DNA of 31,209 nt from Gammaproteobacteria bacterium UBA2168 (GTDB taxonomy: Bacteria > Pseudomonadota > Gammaproteobacteria > Pseudomonadales > Azotimanducaceae). The position numbers and the translations under genes are program-made. The notes under the pieces are model-generated. The model had not been told where the DNA came from. It saw only the letters and a list, made by a program, of their open reading frames with translations, and did not search any database. Positions 23,253 to 30,836 of the stretch are shown here, piece after piece; position 1 is the stretch's first letter; the number at the start of each line of letters is the position of its first letter. The DNA is taken from contig DCWG01000075.1 of the NCBI GenBank assembly GCA_002327525.1, forward strand, positions 1-31,209, read 5' to 3'.

Positions 23253-24545
23253 ATGAAGCTGTTGAGCGTGGCGGCGATGATCGCTTGCATCGGAGTAGTC
23301 GGTGCGTGCGGGGGTGAGATCGAACAGCAGAAGGCCGATCCGGTGGCGGCTGCACCAGCGGCGCTGCCTGATACACAAGCCATTCATCAATCAGCTCTGG
23401 TTGTGGATGCGCATGCAGACATCATCCCCCCCGGCACCACCTCACCGTACGCCGGAGCGGATGGCCGGTCTCAGGTCGAACCCAGCAAGATGATGGCGGG
23501 CGGTGTTGACGCGGTGGTGATGTCGGTCGCGGTCGGGCCGGGTCCGAGAGACGAAGAAGGGTACCGGGCGGCGCGCGCCGTTGCGCACGAAAAGTTGACG
23601 GGCGTCGCCGCCATCGTAGCCGATCTGGATAACAATGCGGTGCTGGTGCGTTCTGCGGATGACCTCGTGAGCGCTCACGAGGCGGGGAAGCTGGCCCTCA
23701 TTCTGGGCTTCCAGAATGCGCGCATCCTCGGTACTGACGTTGCCGCGCTCGACGAATTCTACGATGCCGGGGTGAGGGTATTCGCGCTCACGCACATGGG
23801 ACACAATGACTTTGCCGACTCCTCGCGGCCGATCTTCATCGGTGAGATCGGAGCGCATGAGGCGGAGGCGGAACATGGCGGGCTGTCGAGACTCGGTGTG
23901 GCGGCTGTCGAGCGCATCAATGCGCTGGGCGGCATCGTGGACATCTCGCAGCTCTCCAGACAGGCAGCACTTCAGGCAATTGATCTGTCCAAGGCTCCGG
24001 TCATCGCCAGCCACTCCAATGTGCGGGCGCTGTCGGACGTCTCACGCAATCTATCGGATGAGGAGATCGACCGCATCGCAGAGACGGGCGGCGTGATCCA
24101 CGTGGCTCCGTTTCGGGGCTACTTGTTCGACTCGCGCGACAAAGAACTGGACGCGAACATCCGTGCCGTGCGGCGAGACGCCGGAGTGGAGGAAGACTAC
24201 CTCTACCCGTTCGAACTCTACTGGGAGATCGACAACCTCGAGGCGCGCACTGCATTCACGGGTGCGATCAGCGATCTGCTCGGGCCCGGCAGTGTTGATG
24301 TGATGCTAGATCATATCGATTATGTCGCGAAGCGTGTCGGTGTGGACCACGTTGGTGTTGGCACCGATTTTAATCATGGCAGTGGGATCGAGGGCTTCGC
24401 CGATGCGAGTGAAGCGCTGAACGTGACCGTGGGGTTGGTGGAGCGCGGATATAGTGCGGGTGATATCGAGAAGATCTGGGGAGGCAATTTCCTGAGAGTG
24501 TTGAGGGAGGCGGAACGACTGCGCCTGCCAGATACGGGTAGCTGA
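23253..24545 (+). CDS. Membrane dipeptidase-like lipoprotein (M19 family)
   Basis: A 430-residue renal-dipeptidase-family (M19) protein. The ATG at 23253 follows AAGGAG by eight bases. A lipoprotein signal ends in the lipobox VGAC, with lipidation at Cys19, so it is anchored in a periplasmic or outer membrane. The first metal pair is His54 and Asp56 (DAHAD). His254 (ASHSN) and the VGVGTDFNHG block near the end are also conserved. The bridging metal ligand, Glu in the usual IEGG, is replaced: the segment reads LGFQNAR, with Gln154 in its place. A subfamily with FQN here exists to my recollection; its substrate is not clear, so dipeptidase activity should not be assumed. It converges on the MATE gene, 42 bp away. 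Confidence 0.88.
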   Translation: MKLLSVAAMIACIGVVGACGGEIEQQKADPVAAAPAALPDTQAIHQSALVVDAHADIIPPGTTSPYAGADGRSQVEPSKMMAGGVDAVVMSVAVGPGPRDEEGYRAARAVAHEKLTGVAAIVADLDNNAVLVRSADDLVSAHEAGKLALILGFQNARILGTDVAALDEFYDAGVRVFALTHMGHNDFADSSRPIFIGEIGAHEAEAEHGGLSRLGVAAVERINALGGIVDISQLSRQAALQAIDLSKAPVIASHSNVRALSDVSRNLSDEEIDRIAETGGVIHVAPFRGYLFDSRDKELDANIRAVRRDAGVEEDYLYPFELYWEIDNLEARTAFTGAISDLLGPGSVDVMLDHIDYVAKRVGVDHVGVGTDFNHGSGIEGFADASEALNVTVGLVERGYSAGDIEKIWGGNFLRVLREAERLRLPDTGS

Positions 24546-24559
24546 TTCCGATGTAGCTG

Positions 24560-24577
24560 GTCGATTGATCGATCGAC
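24560..24577. terminator. Possible shared hairpin between convergent genes
   Basis: GTCGAT and ATCGAC arms (6 bp, perfect) with loop TGATCG lie in the 42-bp space between the dipeptidase-like and MATE stop codons. The position suits a bidirectional terminator, but no U-tract is present, so support is weak. Confidence 0.3.
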
Positions 24578-24587
24578 GGGATCGGAT

Positions 24588-25928
24588 TCAGACGTGGCCC
24601 TTATTGATACCTCGCTTAACGGTGTAGTTGATCCAGACGAAACCGAGTGCTGCCACCAGCGCGCTGGTCGCGACCAGGGCGACGAAAATACCCACGTAGC
24701 CCCACAGATAATCGCCGATCAGTGCGAGCGGGATGTAGATCACCAGCATCTGCAGAATGGAGATGAGCAGTGGTGGCATGGGTTTTCCCAGTGCGTTGAA
24801 ACTCTGGGTGGCCGTTTGCGTTACCCCGATGAAACCAATACTCAAAGGGATGATCGTGAGATAGCCAGTAGCGACCGCCACGACTTCGGGGTCTTCGTTC
24901 AGGAGCGCGGCAATGGGCTCGGCGCCGATCAACATGATCGTGAATGCGAACAGACCCCACCCCATGGAAAACCGGTTGCAGAGGCTGAGCGCGGTTTTGA
25001 CGCGCCCGAGGTGACCTGCTTCCCAGTTCTGTCCGACGAATGGCGCCACGCTCATGGTCATCGCGAAAATGATCATCATGATCATGGCCTCCACTCGGCT
25101 GGCGACCCCAAATCCGGCCACGACCGGTGCGCCGTGCGCTGCCAACAAACGCGTGATCACCGTCATAGAGACTGGCGCGATGAGGTTGGAGGCCACCGCC
25201 GGTAGACCCACGTGAAGAATCTCGAGGCACGATTGCCACATTCCCTGTAGCCGAGCGACCACGAGTCTGTCCCGAATGACGAAGCAGTACGCATACGCGA
25301 CGAAGCTGATGATGCGTGCGATGACGAAGCCCACAGCCGCGCCATCGAGACCCATCTCGGGCGCGCCGGCGAGACCGAAGATGAAGAACGGCGCGATTAA
25401 TACGTGCAGTCCCGATCCTACGGTCATCAGGTACCCCGGCGTCACTGCATCGCCAGCGGCACGCATCAGGGTGGAACCGACGAATGCGAACGCAAAGCAG
25501 GGCAGGCCCAGTAGCCAGATCTGCATGTAGCTGACGGTGGCCGCGAGCACATCGGGTTCGGCACCGAGCAGGGAGAAAAAGGATTCGAGCGCGAACCAGG
25601 CGGCGGTGCCGAGAATGACGACGAGGATCATCACCAGCATGGATGCATGCGTGGTGAGGAGGCGCCCGCGCTCGCGTTCTCCGGCACCCATCGCACGCGC
25701 CACCACCGATGATGCCCCCACACTGACGCCCATGGACACACCCTGCAGGATCATCACCAGGGGAAAGGTGAAGGACAACGCTGCGAGTTCCAAAGTGCCG
25801 ACCATGCCGACATAGACGGCTTCCACGAGGCTCGCGGTCATGACGGACACCATCCCAAGCGTCATGTAGCCTGTCAGCCGAATGAGGTGGCTCGGGACGG
25901 AACCCTCGGTGAAGCTACGCTGTTGCAA
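24588..25928 (-). CDS. MATE-family multidrug/toxin efflux transporter
   Basis: A 446-residue inner-membrane protein with about twelve hydrophobic helices, matching MATE Na+/H+-driven antiporters. It begins SFTEGSVPSHLIRLTGYMTLGM, the usual MATE N-terminus. It has the paired six-helix halves, with ASSVVARAMGAGERERG in the first and FVGQNWEAGHLGRVKTAL in the second; GQN-x-GA is a family hallmark. The open frame extends to 26246, but upstream sequence does not look coding. TTG 25928, nine bases after GGAG, is the preferred start. Exported compounds are unknown; in this setting it may remove toxic aromatic or detoxified products. The 220-bp stretch from 25929 to the crotonase stop contains nothing recognisable. 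Confidence 0.9.
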   Translation of the reverse strand: MQQRSFTEGSVPSHLIRLTGYMTLGMVSVMTASLVEAVYVGMVGTLELAALSFTFPLVMILQGVSMGVSVGASSVVARAMGAGERERGRLLTTHASMLVMILVVILGTAAWFALESFFSLLGAEPDVLAATVSYMQIWLLGLPCFAFAFVGSTLMRAAGDAVTPGYLMTVGSGLHVLIAPFFIFGLAGAPEMGLDGAAVGFVIARIISFVAYAYCFVIRDRLVVARLQGMWQSCLEILHVGLPAVASNLIAPVSMTVITRLLAAHGAPVVAGFGVASRVEAMIMMIIFAMTMSVAPFVGQNWEAGHLGRVKTALSLCNRFSMGWGLFAFTIMLIGAEPIAALLNEDPEVVAVATGYLTIIPLSIGFIGVTQTATQSFNALGKPMPPLLISILQMLVIYIPLALIGDYLWGYVGIFVALVATSALVAALGFVWINYTVKRGINKGHV

Positions 25929-26148
25929 GGGGTTCAGCTCCAGAAAACGCTGGTTATATGGGGCTCGAACTCGCGGGCGACGACCTGTGTGTCTGTGCGG
26001 GTGAGCCAGGACACGGGCGCGCACCGTTCCGGTCGCTGCCGTAGCGATCCCGATGCTGAAAACAGTGTCTGTCCGGCCGCGAGCACCGATGTGCCGGCGC
26101 GGTTTCCAGCACAGCGACACGATATCGGGGCTTTTGCAGACGCGGTGT

Positions 26149-27021
26149 TTACTCCCACCACGGAAAGAAGGGCGGCATTTTAGCCGTATTGCCGCTGAAT
26201 TCTGGATCGCGTTTCTCGAGGAACGCGGTGACGCCTTCCTTGCCATCGCCGATGCTGGTGTAAAACATGGAAAGCGAATCGACTCTGTGGGCCTCCACAG
26301 GGTGATCGGCGGCTGACATCCGGTAGAGCATGTGCCGCATGAGCGCCGTGCTGACGGGCGAACGCGTGGCTAGTTCTCTAGCGAGCCCCATGGCTGTGGG
26401 CAAGAGGTCTTCCGCGCTACAAACCTCGTTGGCAAGACCAATCCGCGCCATCTGCTCACCGTTGATGATGCGCGCGGAATAGATGAGTTCCATGGCCTTA
26501 CCCATACCCACGATTCGCGGTAGAAACCAGGAAGAGCAGGCTTCCATCGTGATGCCGAGTTTGGCGAACACGAAACCCATACGAGCCTTCTCGGAGGCAT
26601 AGCGCACGTCCATGGCTAGCGTCATTGTCGCACCGACACCGACGGCGGCCCCGTTGATGGCACCGATTACGGGTTTGTTGCAGTCGTAGATAGCCAGTGC
26701 GACCCGACCACCCGTATCTCGTACACCCTCGACTATAGAGGGATAATCAAAACGTTTATGAAGATCGTCTAGCGTGGGTGTCTGGCCTTCATCGAGCCCA
26801 AACACGTTGCCTTCCACCGACAGGTCCATACCGGCGCAAAACGCGCGGCCCGCACCTGTGACGACAACCGCACCAACGTCCTCGTCATTGCTGGCGCGAT
26901 TGAATGCGTGAACGAGCTCGTTGGCCATTTCGACCGTGAAGGCATTGAGGTTTTCAGGGCGGTTGAGCATGAGCGTGAGAATACGATCCTGCACGCTGTA
27001 ATGGATGGTGTTGTACGGCAT
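26149..27021 (-). CDS. Enoyl-CoA hydratase/isomerase family protein (crotonase)
   Basis: A 290-residue crotonase. It starts at ATG 27021 (MPYNTIHYSVQDRIL); the longer frame to 27078 is not supported. LNRPENLNAFTVEM, GAGRAFCAGMDL (first oxyanion-hole segment) and INGAAVGVGATMTLAMDVRYAS (second) are clear. Of the two catalytic glutamates of rat enoyl-CoA hydratase, the first position is not Glu here (GVGATM). The second is matched by Glu in GITMEACSSWFLPR. A one-glutamate active site is typical of isomerases and variant hydratases, so simple hydration is uncertain. It acts on cytoplasmic CoA thioesters. It follows the second GST by 41 bp, so the pair is likely an operon. Confidence 0.9.
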   Translation of the reverse strand: MPYNTIHYSVQDRILTLMLNRPENLNAFTVEMANELVHAFNRASNDEDVGAVVVTGAGRAFCAGMDLSVEGNVFGLDEGQTPTLDDLHKRFDYPSIVEGVRDTGGRVALAIYDCNKPVIGAINGAAVGVGATMTLAMDVRYASEKARMGFVFAKLGITMEACSSWFLPRIVGMGKAMELIYSARIINGEQMARIGLANEVCSAEDLLPTAMGLARELATRSPVSTALMRHMLYRMSAADHPVEAHRVDSLSMFYTSIGDGKEGVTAFLEKRDPEFSGNTAKMPPFFPWWE

Positions 27022-27062
27022 TGGCGGTCCAGGTGAATGAGTTGTGTGCGGGTTTGCTGCGA

Positions 27063-28106
27063 TCAGGAAATGAAACACTCGGCGAGGCCGGCTCGCGATA
27101 GCCAGGATTCTACTGTGTCACGTTCATCGCCTCTGAGCTGATTGCGTATGCGCTGGACGATCATCTGCCTGGACGCCTCGGGATAGGGCCGGGAGAGATA
27201 GCTGACATCCTCACCGTAGGTGTCGAAGTGGAAAGCCTTGGCGCCCGCGTCTTGTGCCCTCGCATTGGCCAGCACATAGGGCTTGTAGGTGCCGACCATC
27301 TCGCAGAGGACGAAAGCGGCGAACGGTGTTGACTCGGGGAAGGGCGCGAGCTCTCCGCCACCATGCCAGCTATCAGCACCGCCCTCGGCCCAGGCGACAA
27401 CGCGTGGATACGCCGCGGTAACCTCCTTCGGGTCTGGATCCATGTTGGTGTGCGCCCTTAAGCCACCCAGCAAAATACAGTCGAGCGCAGTAGGCCGATC
27501 ACCGAGCATCCAGGATGTCTGACCCAGCTGCGTTTCCATGGCCTGCAGTACACGCTGATACTCGGCTTCGGCTTCACGCTGCTGGTGTTCCGAATCGGTG
27601 CCCGTGGCTCGACAAGCCCTCGGCCCCCATTCCCGTACAGTGGCCGCAGCCCGCTCATCCCCGCCCGCCATACGCACTGAAGCAAACTCGGCACTTCGCG
27701 GATAGTGCCACCTATAGTGCACCATGACCCTTGCGACCCATTCATCAAAAAACTCTTCCAGAACATGCACCAGCACGCCCATCGGACCCGGGGGGAACAT
27801 GTGCCGGGGTGGAAATCGCGCATCGAGCATCTGCATCAGGGGCGTGGTGTCCGCGATCATCCAGTTTTCAGGCGTATGCAGAACGGGAACCTGGTGGGTT
27901 CCACTGCGCCGCTCGATCTCTTCACGATTGTCCGCGTTTTTTGCACGGATCTCGAAATCGGCACCGTAGAAAGTGAGTGCGGCTTCGAGCTTTCGCGTGA
28001 AGTAGCTGAGTTCTCCGCCATAGACGATGTAATTGCGGGACACGTGTACTCCAGCAGACTGATTGGCCTCACCATAGCGTTGACGGGCGGGTGCGACAAT
28101 CGTCAT
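27063..28106 (-). CDS. Glutathione S-transferase family protein
   Basis: A 347-residue protein with a GST N-terminal thioredoxin-like domain (YIVYGGELSYFTRKLEAALTFYG, then THQVPVLHT, then MIADTTPLMQML) and a long helical C-terminal domain. A Ser in ELSYFTRKL is the candidate glutathione-activating residue. The ATG at 28106 has only a weak Shine-Dalgarno. A GTG at 28043 has TGGAG five bases before it and gives the usual short N-terminus (SRNYIVYGG), so the protein may really be about 326 residues. At either length it is longer than the usual 200-240, with about 80-100 extra C-terminal residues. It is paired with the crotonase; the substrate is unknown. Confidence 0.83.
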   Translation of the reverse strand: MTIVAPARQRYGEANQSAGVHVSRNYIVYGGELSYFTRKLEAALTFYGADFEIRAKNADNREEIERRSGTHQVPVLHTPENWMIADTTPLMQMLDARFPPRHMFPPGPMGVLVHVLEEFFDEWVARVMVHYRWHYPRSAEFASVRMAGGDERAAATVREWGPRACRATGTDSEHQQREAEAEYQRVLQAMETQLGQTSWMLGDRPTALDCILLGGLRAHTNMDPDPKEVTAAYPRVVAWAEGGADSWHGGGELAPFPESTPFAAFVLCEMVGTYKPYVLANARAQDAGAKAFHFDTYGEDVSYLSRPYPEASRQMIVQRIRNQLRGDERDTVESWLSRAGLAECFIS

Positions 28107-28130
28107 CTGGGACTTTCAGTACCAGGCTGT

Positions 28131-28406
28131 TCATATGCCCTGGTGGAGAACTGCTGCAACCGACGCATTGGTGAGCGAAGCGTATATATTCTCGAGTGGA
28201 CTGCGCACCATCTGAGCACCGCGTTTCAACACATGGGTATGGATTTGTGTGGTCTCAAGGGAGGCGTGGCCGAGTTACTGCCGGACGGTGCCTATGTCCA
28301 GGCCATTTTCCAGCGCGTGTGTTGCGAAGCTGTGACGTAACCTGTGTGTGCTGGCGGGCCTTTGTATGTTTGGGTTCTGGACGGCAATACGCATAGCCCG
28401 TTGAAA
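28131..28406 (-). pseudogene. C-terminal remnant of an integron-type tyrosine recombinase
   Basis: The minus-strand frame reads FQRAMRIAVQ, then HRLRHSFATHALENGLDIGTVRQ, then TAA at 28275-28277. The same frame then continues LGHASLETTQIHTHVLKRG and VRSPLE to TGA at 28131-28133. H-x-L-R-H, LGH-x-S and TTQIYTHVLKRG...VRSPL are the tyrosine-recombinase boxes, and the THVLKRG/VRSPL ending is characteristic of integron integrases (IntI). It is dead in three ways: the N-terminal two thirds are absent; TTA or a similar codon became TAA in the usual VRQLLGH; and the nucleophilic Tyr of IYTH is His (codon 28239-28241), a single T-to-C change from TAT. No attI or attC core site was recognised nearby. 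The remnant is clear; the IntI subtype is inferred from the ending. Confidence 0.82.
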
Positions 28407-28438
28407 AGTACTGGTATCTTGACGATGGCGCCCGACAA

Positions 28439-28454
28439 CCATGCGTAAGCATGG
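28439..28454. repeat. CCATGC-gtaa-GCATGG hairpin
   Basis: A perfect 6-bp inverted repeat with a 4-base loop, just outside the integrase remnant. It contains the ATG of the following small gene. It could be a recombination scar, a start-masking hairpin or chance. Confidence 0.35.
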
Positions 28455-28791
28455 CGTCGACATCAACCGTGCCAAGAACACCGGCGAGATTCCAACCATG
28501 GCGACCTGGAAGAATTTCACTCTGCTCGTCTATCTGGCCGATGGTGAGTGCTACATCGTTGTCTCGTACGCTGGCGCACCCAACAGTGCGCCGTGGTTCG
28601 ACAATCTGGTCGCCAATCCGGAGGTAGGGGTCGAGGTAGGCAATGAGCACTTCAGCGCCCATGCCGAGGTGGCGGTGGAGCCGGAGCGCTCGAAGCGGTA
28701 CGCCCGGGTCGTTGAAACGATGCCTGTCTTCGGAGAATGCCAGTGCAGCACAGAGCGCGTGATTCCGCTCGTCAGGTTGACGGGTGCCTGA
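28441..28791 (+). CDS. DUF385/deazaflavin-nitroreductase-like protein, probably N-terminally truncated
   Basis: A 116-residue protein whose core (YLADGECYIVVSYAGAPNSAPWFDNLVANPEVGVEVG) matches the split beta-barrel of the DUF385/F420-dependent nitroreductase-like family. The motif W-x-x-N-L-x-A-N-P is the clearest sign. Homologues are about 140-150 residues, and the segment before the core (usually TxGRKSGxxRTTPLLYL) is replaced by NTGEIPTMATWKNFTLLVYL. The N-terminus therefore looks truncated or rearranged next to the integrase relic. No good Shine-Dalgarno is seen before the ATG, which sits in a hairpin. Family binding of deazaflavin or other flavins cannot be confirmed. It may be a decaying gene. 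Confidence 0.62.
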   Translation: MRKHGVDINRAKNTGEIPTMATWKNFTLLVYLADGECYIVVSYAGAPNSAPWFDNLVANPEVGVEVGNEHFSAHAEVAVEPERSKRYARVVETMPVFGECQCSTERVIPLVRLTGA

Positions 28792-28812
28792 TCAACGCTC
28801 GAGGGTTGCGGT

Positions 28813-28888
28813 AATAGAAGATATAGTCATTTCTAAATAAAACCTTATAATCTATTGAATTAACAGAAAATATTAAAGGGTTATCATA
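28813..28888. other. AT-rich patch between convergent genes
   Basis: About 79 percent A+T by hand count over roughly 75 bp, in a window that is otherwise GC-rich. It lies between the 3' ends of the DUF385-like gene (28791) and the GFA gene (28917), so it is an unlikely promoter for either. Segments near AACCTTATAAT and ATTAAAGGGTT are loosely complementary. It may be a termination region or a scar of inserted DNA. Confidence 0.35.
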
Positions 28889-28916
28889 GGCAGCCAGTTC
28901 GACACAGAGGTGCTGA

Positions 28917-29327
28917 CTACTGGCGCTCCTGGCCAGGTATCGAAGTCAGATCGTCCAGCCATCCCAGGCGTGACTGGCACCAGATCTGCCGGCTGGGTTT
29001 GAGGTCGGCGCGCACATCCAGCGTCCCCACGCGCAAGGCGAGCATCCGCGATCCCTCGTCCCCGACGGAGGTGGCATACACTTGCGTGCTGCACTGGTCG
29101 CAGAATGTCAGTTCACGCAGATTGCCGCTCTGTGCGGTGCGCTTGATGTAGTTTTTCAATCGACCGCTGTTCAGCTGGAATGATGCCTCGGGCGTGATCA
29201 CCATGGTGCGGAAGGGCGCGCTCGCCATGCTTTGGCAGTCGGTGCAATGACACACGGCCACATGGTCTGGATTGATTTCCGCCCCGAACGTTATCGCCCC
29301 GCAGTGGCAGGCCCCCTTCACTTTCAT
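28917..29327 (-). CDS. GFA-family zinc-binding protein
   Basis: A 136-residue protein of the GFA family (glutathione-dependent formaldehyde-activating enzyme-like; Mss4 fold). Zinc-binding cysteines are in ACHCGAITF (residues about 6-8), CHCTDCQS (about 27-32) and TFCDQCST. The start at ATG 29327 (MKVKGACHCG) is preferred because family members begin just before the first C-x-C; the frame is open to 29375. The founding member is proposed to bind glutathione and speed formaldehyde adduct formation, but most members are uncharacterised. It is divergent from the SDR operon. Confidence 0.87.
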   Translation of the reverse strand: MKVKGACHCGAITFGAEINPDHVAVCHCTDCQSMASAPFRTMVITPEASFQLNSGRLKNYIKRTAQSGNLRELTFCDQCSTQVYATSVGDEGSRMLALRVGTLDVRADLKPSRQIWCQSRLGWLDDLTSIPGQERQ

Positions 29328-29347
29328 CACCGCGCCCCGTTCCGGTA

Positions 29348-29357
29348 TTGATATCAA
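29348..29357. promoter_or_regulatory. TTGATATCAA palindrome in the GFA/SDR divergent region
   Basis: A perfect 10-bp palindrome lies between the GFA (start 29327) and SDR (start 29415) genes. It contains both FNR-type half-sites but without the four-base spacer, so it is not an FNR box. It is a candidate operator for an unknown regulator. Confidence 0.3.
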
Positions 29358-29414
29358 GTGCATATTGGGGATCAATTGGAGAAACGATGCAAGTAGGGAG
29401 GCCGTAACACGAGC

Positions 29415-30128
29415 ATGACTCAGAAATCGATGGGAACAACGACGGTGCTGGTAACGGGTGCGGGCAGTGGCATCGGGCGTGTCTGGGCGGAAGGGTTCGC
29501 CAGGGAAGGTGCGACTGTGTTTGCTGCCGATATCGTACCGGACGGTATCGAGGCTCTACGCGCGTTTGGTGTCAAGCCGTTGCTGACGGACGTTGCGGAT
29601 GCGAGTGCGGTAGAGGCGATGATCGAGGCTGCGGTCTCGAAGTCGGGCCGTCTCGATGTGCTGTTCAACAATGCCGGGCTCGGCTTCGGACGGCGCATTG
29701 AAGATGCTCCTGCGGGAGTGTTCGAAAGCCACGTGGCCGTACACTTGTTCGGCACTGTAAACGGTATGCGCTGCGCCATTCCGCACATGCGCGATCAGGG
29801 GTATGGACGCATCATCAACACTATTTCGAGGCACGCCGAAGCGGATGCGCCAGGCCACTCGGCATATGCGGCTGCCAAGGCTGCCATCTGGACGGCCAGC
29901 CGGACCGCCGCACGGGAGGTGGAGGACGCCGACATCCTGATCAACATGCTGATACCGGGACCGACCAACACCGGTATCTGGGGACGTGACATGCCCAACC
30001 TCCAGGCACCCGAGGTGACGTGGCCGACGGCACGCATGCTGGCCACGCTGCCGGCCGACGGACCCAGCGGCAAGGTATTCTGGAATGAGAAGGAGTACGC
30101 CATGTTCGCCCCTGAACACGTGGGCTGA
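29415..30128 (+). CDS. Short-chain dehydrogenase/reductase
   Basis: A 237-residue classical SDR. The cofactor motif TGAGSGIG is at 14-21, NNAG at 85-88, catalytic Ser138 at the right distance from Tyr151, and Y-A-A-A-K with Lys155. Asp39 after beta-strand 2 (AADI) suggests NAD(H) preference. The fourth member of the N-S-Y-K tetrad, normally Asn in VNL, is His110 here (VHLFGTVNG), a change that could alter proton relay. The N-terminal ATG has AGGGAGG thirteen bases upstream, rather far. It starts an operon with the VOC gene (3-bp gap) and a GMC oxidoreductase (4-bp overlap). It likely interconverts an alcohol and a ketone in the same pathway. Confidence 0.92.
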   Translation: MTQKSMGTTTVLVTGAGSGIGRVWAEGFAREGATVFAADIVPDGIEALRAFGVKPLLTDVADASAVEAMIEAAVSKSGRLDVLFNNAGLGFGRRIEDAPAGVFESHVAVHLFGTVNGMRCAIPHMRDQGYGRIINTISRHAEADAPGHSAYAAAKAAIWTASRTAAREVEDADILINMLIPGPTNTGIWGRDMPNLQAPEVTWPTARMLATLPADGPSGKVFWNEKEYAMFAPEHVG

Positions 30129-30131
30129 GAC

Positions 30132-30836
30132 ATGCACTATCCCTGGCATCACGTGCACATCACGTTGCCTGATCGCACGGAAGCGGCCGCCTGGCATTCG
30201 GCCCATACACCCGCGCATAGAGTTGCCGCCACTCCACGCTCGGAGAATCTGTACATAGGGCCAAACCTGCTGCAGATACAGGGCGAAGCGGTCGCCACGG
30301 CGCCAGAACACGGGCGCGTCGCGCGCATCGGCATCGGCGTGCCGGATGTTGGCGATGTGGTGGAACACATGCTCGCACGGGGTGGCCGGTTGCGACATGC
30401 CGACGGGGACGCCACGGTGGTGGAAGACGCATGGGGTACCTGCCTTGAGCTGGTCGAAAGGCCCTCACCCGGCTACACCCACGTCGCCGTCGAGTGCCAC
30501 GATCCGGGCGCGCTGGCCGCCTGGTATGAACGCATGCTCGGCGGCATACGCGGTGACTGTGCGTGGGACAGGCAGCGTACGCTCGTGGTGTTCGATACCA
30601 TGGCCCTGACCTTCGAGCAGCGCGACACGTTCAAGCCGGAAACCGGCATCATCGATCACTATGGCTGGTATACCGAAGACCTGGATGTGGCATATAGCGA
30701 GTTGAGTAATCTGGGTGTCTCGTTTCCGGTGGCGCCGCGGCAATTTGGTAAGGTGCGCCTTGCATTCATGCACGATCCGGTCGGAATCTGGATTGAACTT
30801 TTGGAAGCAGAGGGAAAGAGGATTGAGAAGCCATGA
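30132..30836 (+). CDS. Two-domain VOC-family protein
   Basis: A 234-residue protein with two vicinal-oxygen-chelate halves. The first begins HYPWHHVHITLPD and runs to about residue 110. The second begins YTHVAVECHDPGALAAWYERML and ends FMHDPVGIWIELLEAE. Likely metal ligands are in the second half: His of THVAVE, His of IIDHYGWYT and Glu of WIELLE. The arrangement resembles type I extradiol dioxygenases and glyoxalases. The stop overlaps the next start as ATGA, so translation is coupled to the GMC gene. The reaction is unknown. Confidence 0.83.
   Translation: MHYPWHHVHITLPDRTEAAAWHSAHTPAHRVAATPRSENLYIGPNLLQIQGEAVATAPEHGRVARIGIGVPDVGDVVEHMLARGGRLRHADGDATVVEDAWGTCLELVERPSPGYTHVAVECHDPGALAAWYERMLGGIRGDCAWDRQRTLVVFDTMALTFEQRDTFKPETGIIDHYGWYTEDLDVAYSELSNLGVSFPVAPRQFGKVRLAFMHDPVGIWIELLEAEGKRIEKP

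Noticed and set aside
25929..26000. Possible minus-strand tRNA (T-loop-like TTCGAG and a CCA)
   Set aside because: The T-stem pairs badly, and no D-arm or anticodon arm could be found upstream.
25934..26161. Small minus-strand open frame between the MATE and crotonase genes
   Set aside because: No recognisable motif, no Shine-Dalgarno, and it overlaps the end of the crotonase gene.
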